Assembly: GCA_027323595.1 (NCBI GenBank)
Contig: DAHWBL010000038.1
Coordinates: forward strand, 1 to 8,352
Origin: Acetobacteraceae bacterium
Lineage (GTDB): Bacteria; Pseudomonadota; Alphaproteobacteria; Acetobacterales; Acetobacteraceae
Length of the DNA: 8,352 nucleotides
Direction: 5' to 3'
Shown here: one piece after another, positions 1-5,558 of the stretch
How positions within the stretch are numbered: the first letter of the stretch is position 1
Layout: every line of letters starts with the position of its first letter
Position numbers and translations under genes: made by a program
Notes under the pieces: model-generated
Databases searched by the model: none
Told to the model about the DNA's origin: nothing
The model's input: the letters and a program-made list of their open reading frames with translations, nothing else

Positions 1-1680
1 CTCGCGATCACCGAGGAGATGAAAACCAACCTGATGCGCACGGCGTATAACCTGATCATCTACGAGGCGCTGGATTTCACCGTGGGGCTGTTCACCGCCA
101 GCGGCGAGACCATCTCGATCGGGCTCGGGCTGCCGATGTTCATCCGCGGCATGTCGGAGACGGTGAAGGCCAAGATACGTCATTTCGGTATCGAGAATAT
201 CCATCCGGGCGACATCCTGGTGACCAACGATGCCTATACCACCGGCAGCCATCTCAACCATTTCACCTTTACCCAGCCGGTGTTTCATGATGGCGCGCTG
301 ATCGGGTTTTCCTGCTGCATGGCGCATTGGCAGGATGTCGGTGGGTCGTTGGGCGGGCGCACCACCGACATCTACCAGGAGGGGATTCAGATCCCGATCG
401 TGAAATATCGTCGGGGGGATCAGGTCAATCAGGATCTGGTGGACATCATCGCGATGAATGTGCGCCTGCCGGCGCGCGCGATGGGCGATCTGCGCGCGCA
501 GGTGACCGCGGTGACCACCGGGGAGCGGCGGTTCGCCGAGCTGGTGCGTCGCCATGGCGCGGGCCCGGTGCTGGGGGCGGTTGCGATGATCATGGACCAT
601 ACCGAGGCGGTGGCGCGCGCCAACACGCGCACCATCCCCGATGGCATCTATGAAGCGCAGAGCTTCATGGATGATGACGGCATCGATCTGGGCGAGCGCG
701 TGCCGATCCGCGTGCGCGTCGAGGTGTCGGGCGAGCGGATGACGGTGGATCTGTCCGATGTGTCCGCCCAGGTGCGCGGTTTCTACAATTCGGGCATCAG
801 CACCGGCTTTGCCTGCGCGCAGGTGGCCTTCAAATGTCTCACCACGCCGACGGATTATCCTGTCAATGACGGGGCTTTTCGCAATCTGACGGTGATCATG
901 CCGCCCGGCCGGGTGATCAGCGCGCAGCGTCCGGCGCCGATGCGCTGGTGGATGACGTTTCCGATGACGGTGGTGGACACGATCTTCAAGGCGCTCGAAC
1001 CGGCGATCCCGGACCGGGTGATCGCCGGGCACCATGCCGATCTGTGCGTGGGCACCATCCATGGCATCAATCCGTCGGACGGGCGGTTCTTCATCGGGTC
1101 CACCGGCCCGATCGGTGGCGGGTGGGGCGCGAAGTCGCGCGAGGATGGCGTGTCGGTGACGGTGTGCATCAATGACGGCGACACCCATAACGGGCCGAGC
1201 GAGCAGATGGAGGCGAAATATCCAGTGCTGGTCGAGCGGTATGCGTTGCGCCCTGATTCGGGTGGCGCCGGACGGCATCGCGGCGGGCTGGGGGCCGAGG
1301 TGGTGGTGCAGGCGCTGTCGCCGGTGACGGTGGATACCTATGTCGATCGCGTGCATTGCCGGCCGTGGGGATTGCAGGGCGGGCTCGACGGGTTTGGCAA
1401 CGAGGTGGGCATTCGCCGCGATGGGGTGTGGGACCCCGACATGACCAACGGCAAGGCGATCAGCCAGCGGCTGGGCGCGGGCGATGCGTTCATGCTGCGC
1501 TCGGGCGGTGGCGGCGGCTTTGCCGATCCGTATCTGCGCCCGGCCGAGCTGGTTGGCGAGGATGTCGCGCAGGGCTACGTTTCCGCGGAATCGGCATTTG
1601 CCGATTACGGCGTGGTGCTGACCGACACCGGCGCGGTGGACGTGGCGGCGACGGCGCGGCGGCGGGCGGCACGTGGGTGA
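1..1680 (+). CDS. hyuB: Hydantoinase B/oxoprolinase family subunit (N-methylhydantoinase B-like), 5' end outside window
   Basis: This is the B subunit of the HyuA/HyuB family (hydantoinase B/oxoprolinase, PF02538). Members pair with a HyuA subunit and, using ATP, open hydantoin or oxoproline-type rings or carboxylate ketones. It should be cytoplasmic. The frame is open from base 1, and the six codons before the first ATG (position 19) encode LAITEE, matching the usual family N-terminus just before the RTAY block. The true start is therefore probably 10-20 codons upstream, where hyuA would also be expected. Counting from that ATG, visible family blocks are RTAY (7-10), GDILVTND (64-71), HLNH (78-81), AHWQDVGG (102-109), DIYQEGIQIP (117-126), GSTGPIGGGWGAK (360-372), GGAGRHRGGLG (415-425) and the C-terminal GGGGGFADP (496-504). 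The 553+ aa length is normal. HLNH replaces the more usual HLPD. The substrate cannot be read from sequence; family assignment is firm. Confidence 0.93.
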   Translation, partial: LAITEEMKTNLMRTAYNLIIYEALDFTVGLFTASGETISIGLGLPMFIRGMSETVKAKIRHFGIENIHPGDILVTNDAYTTGSHLNHFTFTQPVFHDGALIGFSCCMAHWQDVGGSLGGRTTDIYQEGIQIPIVKYRRGDQVNQDLVDIIAMNVRLPARAMGDLRAQVTAVTTGERRFAELVRRHGAGPVLGAVAMIMDHTEAVARANTRTIPDGIYEAQSFMDDDGIDLGERVPIRVRVEVSGERMTVDLSDVSAQVRGFYNSGISTGFACAQVAFKCLTTPTDYPVNDGAFRNLTVIMPPGRVISAQRPAPMRWWMTFPMTVVDTIFKALEPAIPDRVIAGHHADLCVGTIHGINPSDGRFFIGSTGPIGGGWGAKSREDGVSVTVCINDGDTHNGPSEQMEAKYPVLVERYALRPDSGGAGRHRGGLGAEVVVQALSPVTVDTYVDRVHCRPWGLQGGLDGFGNEVGIRRDGVWDPDMTNGKAISQRLGAGDAFMLRSGGGGGFADPYLRPAELVGEDVAQGYVSAESAFADYGVVLTDTGAVDVAATARRRAARG

Positions 1681-1698
1681 TGATACGTGGGGGATGAC
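1671..1698 (+). repeat. 14-bp imperfect tandem duplication at the hyuB stop
   Basis: Bases 1671-1684 (ACGTGGGTGATGAT) are followed directly by 1685-1698 (ACGTGGGGGATGAC), identical at 12 of 14 positions. The pair spans the last hyuB codons, both in-frame TGA stops and the GTG start proposed for the next ORF. It may be a slippage duplication or chance in a G-rich stretch. Confidence 0.55.
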
Positions 1699-2043
1699 GA
1701 TGTGGGGGCCGCGCTCGCGATGCTGTTTCGCGATGCGCTGGCCGGTGGGGTGCATCCGCCTGGCTGCGGCTGTGGCGGGGGGGTGGCGCCGATGATCTCG
1801 GCCGCCTCGCTGGAGGCGGACCTGCTGGATTATCTGGTTCCACGCTATGAAAAATCGGGCGCGGCGGGGCTTGCCGCGTTCGTGGCCGCGCGCCGCGCCG
1901 CCCGCGCGCCAGGCTTCACCGACTGGTTGCGCGGGCTCGATGCCGCGCCGCTCGATGCCGCCGACCGGGCGCGGCTCGACGCCGATCTGCGCGCCGTGCT
2001 GGAGCCGATGGCGCGGCCGGTGTCGCGGTTTTTCTGCGTGTGA
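1687..2043 (+). CDS. Small hypothetical protein following hyuB, unrecognised
   Basis: I do not recognise this 118-aa protein. It starts 6 nt after the hyuB stop and in the same frame (TGA TGA TAC GTG), so it is very probably cotranscribed with hyuB. Coding character is supported by strong G/C third-position bias throughout. Residues 20-33 are Gly-rich with a His and two Cys (HPPGCGCGGG). Residues 37-118 look like a compact, Ala/Arg/Asp-rich helical domain, starting SAASLEADLLDYLVPRYEKS and ending in PVSRFFCV. There is no signal peptide or membrane segment. The start is uncertain: GTG 1687 has no clear Shine-Dalgarno, ATG 1720 is possible, and ATG 1792 would give an 83-aa protein preceded by a G-run at 1777-1783. 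By position it could be an accessory subunit or chaperone of the HyuAB enzyme, but nothing in the sequence proves this. Confidence 0.62.
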   Translation: MGDDDVGAALAMLFRDALAGGVHPPGCGCGGGVAPMISAASLEADLLDYLVPRYEKSGAAGLAAFVAARRAARAPGFTDWLRGLDAAPLDAADRARLDADLRAVLEPMARPVSRFFCV

Positions 2044-2046
2044 TCA
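2041..2046. other. Shared stop-codon palindrome of two convergent genes
   Basis: TGATCA holds the TGA stop of the small plus-strand ORF (2041-2043) and, on the other strand, the TGA stop of the YfcG-like gene (2044-2046). The two genes meet with no bases between them, so any terminator must lie inside the opposing coding sequence. Confidence 0.75.
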
Positions 2047-2745
2047 GGCGGGTTTGACGCTGGCCGCGGTCTGGCCGAACAGGATGGCGCGGCTGTTTTC
2101 GTTGACGGTGGGGCCGGGGTTGACGCCTTCGCCGCGCGCATAGGCGCGCACTGTGCCGGGGCGTTCGGCGATGCGGTTGAACCAGGCTTTCAGCGCGGGG
2201 AAATCATCGAGGTTCTGGCCCTGGCGCTCGTGCGGAACGATCCAGGGATAGGCTGCCATGTCGGCGATGGAGTAGCTGTCGGCGATGTAGTCGCGCCCGT
2301 GCAGGCGGCGGTCGAGCACGCCGTAGAGACGGTTGGTTTCGCGCACGTAGCGGTCGATGGCGTAGGGGATTTTTTCCGGCGCGTAGTTGGAGAAATGGTG
2401 GTTCTGTCCGGCCATCGGCCCGAGGCCGCCCATCTGCCAGAACAGCCATTGCAGCACCATCTCGCGCCCCCGCAGGTCGGCGGGGAGGAATTTGCCGGTC
2501 TTTTCGGCCAGATACAGCAGGATCGCGCCGCTTTCGAACAGGGCGAGCGGGCCGGCGCCATCGGCGGGGGCGTGATCGACGATGGCGGGCATGCGGTTGT
2601 TGGGCGCGATGGCGAGGAACTCGGGGCGGAACTGCTCGCCGGCGCCGATGTTCACTGGCACGATGCGGTATTCGAGCCCCGCCTCCTCCAGCAGCATCGT
2701 GATCTTATGGCCGTTCGGCGTGGGCCAGTAATGCAGATCGATCAT
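2044..2745 (-). CDS. yfcG: Nu-class glutathione transferase / disulfide-bond oxidoreductase, YfcG-like
   Basis: This 233-aa protein closely resembles E. coli YfcG and the Ure2p-like Nu-class GSTs, which bind GSSG and act as glutathione-dependent disulfide reductases in the cytoplasm. The N-terminal thioredoxin-like half (about 1-85) has PTPNGHKIT at 8-16, including the Thr9 and Asn11 that replace the usual catalytic Tyr/Ser/Cys in YfcG. The cis-Pro is at 53 and the glutathione-binding ESGAILLYLAEKTG at 71-84. The helical half has LQWLFWQMGGLGPM (98-111), GQNHHF (113-118) and the N-cap region YSIADMAAYPW (158-168). The protein contains no cysteine, as expected if chemistry relies on bound glutathione. 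It is about 18 aa longer than YfcG at the C-terminus. The start is supported by AGGGAGG at 2754-2760, 8 nt upstream. It lies 67 nt downstream of the BKACE gene on the same strand, so the two probably share an mRNA. Confidence 0.92.
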   Translation of the reverse strand: MIDLHYWPTPNGHKITMLLEEAGLEYRIVPVNIGAGEQFRPEFLAIAPNNRMPAIVDHAPADGAGPLALFESGAILLYLAEKTGKFLPADLRGREMVLQWLFWQMGGLGPMAGQNHHFSNYAPEKIPYAIDRYVRETNRLYGVLDRRLHGRDYIADSYSIADMAAYPWIVPHERQGQNLDDFPALKAWFNRIAERPGTVRAYARGEGVNPGPTVNENSRAILFGQTAASVKPA

Positions 2746-2812
2746 CGCGCGAGCCTCCCTGGGTGCCGCGCGGATATCGGCATCGCGCGCGGCGCCGGCA
2801 AGGGGGGGGTGG
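2746..2812 (-). other. Spacer between BKACE and YfcG-like genes, with G8 homopolymer
   Basis: This 67-nt intercistronic spacer holds the Shine-Dalgarno of the YfcG-like gene (AGGGAGG on the minus strand, 2754-2760) and an uninterrupted run of eight G on the plus strand at 2802-2809. I see no clear promoter or U-tailed terminator, which favours cotranscription of the two genes. Confidence 0.5.
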
Positions 2813-3748
2813 TCAGAAGTCCACCCGGTCCGCGCCCTTCAGTGCGAGCAGCTCGCGCGCCTCGGTGGGGGTGGCGACCGACAGGCCGAGTTCCTCGACG
2901 ATGCGGCGGATCTTGGCGACCTGTTCGGCGTTGTTTTCGGCGAGCTTGCCGCGGCCGATATAGAGGCTGTCCTCCAGCCCGACGCGCACATTGCCGCCCA
3001 TCATCGCCGCCTGGGTGCAGACCGGCATCTGCTGGCGTCCGGCGGCGAGCACCGACCAGACGTAATCCTTGCCGAACAGCTTGTCGGCGGTGTTCTTCAT
3101 GAACAGCACATTGTCCCAGTCGCAGCCGATGCCGCCGAGGATGCCGAAGATGGTCTGCACGAAGAACGGCGGCTCGATCAGTTTTTTGTCGACGAAATAG
3201 GCGAGGTTGTACAGATGCCCGGTGTCGTAGCATTCATGCTCGAAGCGGGTGCCGCAGCCCTTGCCGAGCATTTCGAGGATGCGCGAGATGTCGCGGAAGG
3301 TGTTGCGGAAGATGAAATCGTCGGTGCCGCGCAGATACGGCTCCTCCCAATCGTGCTTCCAGTCCTTGTAGCGGTCGGCGAGGCCGAAGATGCCGAAATT
3401 CATCGAGCCCATGTTGAGCGAGCACATCTCGGGCTTGGCCAGCAGCGGCGCGGCCAGACGTTCCTCCACCGACATGTTGAGGCCGCCGCCGGTGGTGATG
3501 TTGAGCACCGCGTCGGTGGCCTGCTTGATGCGCGGCAGGAACTGCATGAACACCTTCGGGTCGGGTGTCGGCTTGCCGGTGTCGGGGTCGCGGGCGTGCA
3601 GATGCAGGATCGACGCACCGGCTTCGGATGCCGCGATCGCCTGGTCGGCGATCTGCGAGGGAGTGATCGGCAGCGCGTCCGACATGGTGGGCGTGTGAAT
3701 GCTGCCGGTGATGGCGCAGGTGATGATGACCTTGTTGCTGGCCTTCAT
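2813..3748 (-). CDS. BKACE family beta-keto acid cleavage enzyme (DUF849, 3-keto-5-aminohexanoate cleavage-like)
   Basis: This 311-aa zinc-dependent TIM-barrel enzyme belongs to the DUF849/BKACE family. Members condense a beta-keto acid with acetyl-CoA to give acetoacetate and a new CoA thioester; the founding member, Kce, acts in lysine fermentation. Visible hallmarks are ITCAITGS at 9-16, the zinc-binding HLHARD at 49-54 (His49, His51), STGGG-like ITTGGG at 84-89, PEMCSLNMGSMNFG at 106-119, and VRVGLED at 254-260. In the last block Glu259 should be the third zinc ligand and Arg255 the catalytic Arg, with the same four-residue spacing as Kce Arg226/Glu230. Where Kce has its substrate-binding Glu14, this protein has a hydrophobic residue (near Ile17), so the keto-acid substrate is probably not 3-keto-5-aminohexanoate. 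An upstream in-frame ATG (3922) would add 58 atypical residues and lacks support; ATG 3748 has a good Shine-Dalgarno and begins at the family's usual N-terminus. It is divergent from the ABC operon. Confidence 0.92.
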   Translation of the reverse strand: MKASNKVIITCAITGSIHTPTMSDALPITPSQIADQAIAASEAGASILHLHARDPDTGKPTPDPKVFMQFLPRIKQATDAVLNITTGGGLNMSVEERLAAPLLAKPEMCSLNMGSMNFGIFGLADRYKDWKHDWEEPYLRGTDDFIFRNTFRDISRILEMLGKGCGTRFEHECYDTGHLYNLAYFVDKKLIEPPFFVQTIFGILGGIGCDWDNVLFMKNTADKLFGKDYVWSVLAAGRQQMPVCTQAAMMGGNVRVGLEDSLYIGRGKLAENNAEQVAKIRRIVEELGLSVATPTEARELLALKGADRVDF

Positions 3749-3755
3749 GTCGACT

Positions 3756-3762
3756 CTCCCTT
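3756..3762 (-). promoter_or_regulatory. Shine-Dalgarno deciding the BKACE start
   Basis: On the minus strand AAGGGAG lies 7 nt upstream of the ATG at 3748. It supports this start over the longer open frame that begins at 3922. Confidence 0.7.
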
Positions 3763-3844
3763 GGTTCGCGCCGGGGCGGGCCGCGCTGCCACCGGACTGG
3801 ATCGCGTGTCGCCCAACCTGCTGGCGGGACGACTGCACCATTAG

Positions 3845-3874
3845 TTGATACACGCAGCCGCCCGGGCCTGTCCA
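3845..3874 (-). promoter_or_regulatory. Candidate sigma-70-type promoter for the BKACE-GST unit
   Basis: On the minus strand TGGACA (3874-3869, five of six to the -35 consensus) and TATCAA (3850-3845, four of six to the -10) are 18 bp apart. Transcription would start near 3838, leaving about a 90-nt leader. This is a by-eye match in GC-rich DNA, so confidence is low. Confidence 0.3.
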
Positions 3875-3969
3875 TGCCGGCCCATGCGGGCTAGCGTATG
3901 GCGCAGCAATCTGAATAATCATCGTTCATCCACCCGTCGCGCGATCGGCGGGAGAATCGGGACGGGACC

Positions 3970-3975
3970 GGGGAG
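3970..3975 (+). promoter_or_regulatory. Shine-Dalgarno supporting the GTG start of the ABC ATPase gene
   Basis: GGGGAG lies 6 nt upstream of GTG 3982. No in-frame ATG lies nearby, and the conserved core begins about 20 residues later, so this site favours GTG 3982 as the start. Confidence 0.6.
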
Positions 3976-3981
3976 ACAGGC

Positions 3982-4797
3982 GTGCCGCAGGCTTTTGCAC
4001 CGGAACAGACCACGACACCATCCGCGCCGGGGGGTGCGGCGCCGCTGATCGCGTTCCACGATGTGTGCCTCACCATCGCCGGCAACGAGATTCTGCGCGA
4101 CATCAGTTTCGAGATTTCGCGCGGCGAGTTTGTTTGCGTGGTCGGGCCCTCGGGCTGCGGCAAGACCACCACGCTGCGGCTGATCTCGGGGCTGATGCAT
4201 CCAAGTTCCGGCCAGGTGACTTTCGAGGGCAGACCGGTGACCGGCCCGCGCCAGGACGTGGCGATCATGTTCCAGGATTACGGCCGCGCGCTGCTGCCGT
4301 GGCGGACCGCGGCGGGCAATGTGTCGCTGGCGCTCGAAAGCCTGGGCGTGCCGCGTTCGGAGCGCGCCGACCGCATCCAGGACCTGCTGGTCAAGGTGGG
4401 GCTGAAGGGACAGGACAAGCGCTTTCCCAATCAGCTTTCCGGCGGCATGCAGCAGCGGTTGCAGATCGCGCGGTGCCTCGCGCAGAATCCGTCGGTGCTG
4501 CTGATGGATGAGCCGTTCGGCGCGCTCGATGCGATGACGCGCCAGGCGTTGCAGGACGAGGTGCTGTCGATCGTGGCGGCCACCGGGGCGACGGTGTTTT
4601 TCGTCACCCACGATCTGGAGGAGGCGGTGTATCTGGGCGATCGGGTGATCGGGCTGTTGCCCCATCCCGGTCGGGTGGCCAAGACGGTGTCGGTCGATCT
4701 GCCGCGCCCGCGCGACCAGCTCAGCTCCCGCGAGACCCCGCAGTTTTTGCATCTGCGCCGCGAGTTGTTTGATTTCATCAAGGAAGCGGAAGCATGA
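3982..4797 (+). CDS. ABC importer ATPase, nitrate/sulfonate/taurine type (SsuB/TauB-like)
   Basis: This 271-aa cytoplasmic ATPase powers an ABC importer. All catalytic motifs are intact: Walker A GPSGCGKTT (55-63), Q-loop Gln98 within MFQDYG, signature LSGGMQQR (152-159), Walker B VLLMDEP (172-178), D-loop ALD (181-183) and switch His210 (VTH). The combination MFQDYGRALLPW plus DEPFGALDAMTR is characteristic of the NitT/TauT subfamily, which imports nitrate, alkanesulfonates, taurine, thiamine precursors and other small organic molecules. The first 20 residues form a Pro/Thr/Ala-rich extension before the core. Translation starts at GTG. Its TGA overlaps the ATG of the following permease (ATGA, 4794-4797), implying translational coupling. 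It is the first gene of a three-gene operon reading away from the BKACE gene. The substrate cannot be inferred. Confidence 0.94.
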   Translation: MPQAFAPEQTTTPSAPGGAAPLIAFHDVCLTIAGNEILRDISFEISRGEFVCVVGPSGCGKTTTLRLISGLMHPSSGQVTFEGRPVTGPRQDVAIMFQDYGRALLPWRTAAGNVSLALESLGVPRSERADRIQDLLVKVGLKGQDKRFPNQLSGGMQQRLQIARCLAQNPSVLLMDEPFGALDAMTRQALQDEVLSIVAATGATVFFVTHDLEEAVYLGDRVIGLLPHPGRVAKTVSVDLPRPRDQLSSRETPQFLHLRRELFDFIKEAEA

Positions 4798-5558
4798 AGG
4801 GCGCGCGCTGGCAGGGGCTGGTGTTTCCGCTTGGGCTGCTGCTGCTCGGCGAGGCGGCGTTTGCCTGGTCGCACATCCAGAGCGATTCGATCGCGGCACC
4901 CTCGGCGGCGTTGCTGGCCGGCTATGACGCGCTGACCGATGGCAGCATGTTGCAGGCCACCGGCGACACCATGTTCGCCGCCATCGCCGGGCTGTCGATC
5001 GGCGGCGGGGTGGGGCTGCTGCTTGGGCTGGTGCTGGGCACCGCGCCGGTGCTCGACCGGCTGATGGAATTCACCATCGAGGCGGTGCGCCCGATCCCGT
5101 CGGTGGCGCTGATCCCGGTGGCGCTGCTGGTCTATGGCTTTGGCTACCGCATGGAGATCGCGGTGGTCACGTTTTCCAGCACCTGGCCGGTGCTGATCAT
5201 GACGCGCTCGGCGATCGCGGGGATCGAGCCGCGGCTGATCGAGGTGGCGCGCGCGCTGCGCTTCAATTTCGCGCAGCGCGTGTGGAAGATCGTGCTGCCG
5301 GCGGCGCTGCCGCGCATTTTCGTGGGCTTTCGCCTTGCCGCGGGCGTGGCGCTGATCGTTGCCGTCACCTGCGAGATCTCGGCCAACCCGATCGGGCTTG
5401 GCTATGGCATGATGATGGCCGAGCAGTCGCTGCATCCCGACCTGATGCTGGCGTTCCTGGTGTGGATCGGCGTGGTCGGCTGGTGCTGGAACTGGACCAT
5501 GATCACCGCGCAGAAGCGGCTGTTCGGCCCGGCCGCGCTGGTGGAGCCGGCGCGATGA
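4794..5558 (+). CDS. ABC importer permease 1, NitT/TauT (SsuC/TauC-like)
   Basis: This 254-aa inner-membrane permease subunit has hydrophobic segments at roughly 8-24, 61-84, 101-117, 121-136, 178-195 and 217-235, the usual six-helix pattern. The EAA loop that docks on the ATPase is EVARALRFNFAQ...LP at 150-172. Its canonical Gly (EAAxxxG) is Arg156 here. PIPSVALIPVALLVYGFG (100-117) is typical of the family, where the sequence PxPxxAxxP is common. The start overlaps the ATPase stop, and an AGGAAG at 4781-4786 lies 7 nt upstream. Its stop overlaps the start of permease 2 (ATGA 5555-5558). With two different permease genes present, the transmembrane core is probably a heterodimer. Confidence 0.92.
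   Translation: MKGARWQGLVFPLGLLLLGEAAFAWSHIQSDSIAAPSAALLAGYDALTDGSMLQATGDTMFAAIAGLSIGGGVGLLLGLVLGTAPVLDRLMEFTIEAVRPIPSVALIPVALLVYGFGYRMEIAVVTFSSTWPVLIMTRSAIAGIEPRLIEVARALRFNFAQRVWKIVLPAALPRIFVGFRLAAGVALIVAVTCEISANPIGLGYGMMMAEQSLHPDLMLAFLVWIGVVGWCWNWTMITAQKRLFGPAALVEPAR

Larger units (their letters stand above)
3749..3981. promoter_or_regulatory. Divergent intergenic region between BKACE gene and ABC operon
   Basis: These 233 bp separate two divergently transcribed units and should carry both promoters. The middle part, about 3840-3925, is clearly more A/T-rich than the coding DNA around it. Visible elements are a candidate minus-strand promoter (3845-3874), an A/T-rich CTGAATAATCAT at 3911-3922 that could be a plus-strand -10 region (AATAAT at 3914-3919, no convincing -35), and a short GCCC-ATGC-GGGC hairpin around 3880-3892. 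I see no convincing gene here and cannot name an operator. Confidence 0.6.

Noticed and set aside
1678..1687. Stop-codon readthrough from hyuB into the in-frame small ORF
   Set aside because: Two consecutive TGA stops separate them, and hyuB already ends at the normal family C-terminus.
2230..3102. 290-aa plus-strand open frame opposite the YfcG-like and BKACE genes
   Set aside because: It spans two conserved minus-strand genes and their spacer, and its translation shows no family features.
3749..3922. N-terminal extension of the BKACE protein to an in-frame ATG at 3922
   Set aside because: The 58 extra residues do not resemble the family, they fill a promoter-like region, and ATG 3748 has a good Shine-Dalgarno and the usual family N-terminus.
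3919..5435. Long minus-strand open frames (326 and 334 aa) opposite the ABC operon
   Set aside because: They are Arg/His/Gln-rich low-complexity translations typical of antisense frames in GC-rich DNA, opposite three clearly conserved ABC genes.
5282..5554. Extended start for permease 2
   Set aside because: The extension lies wholly in permease 1 in another frame and lacks hydrophobic or family sequence; ATG 5555 has the ATGA coupling.
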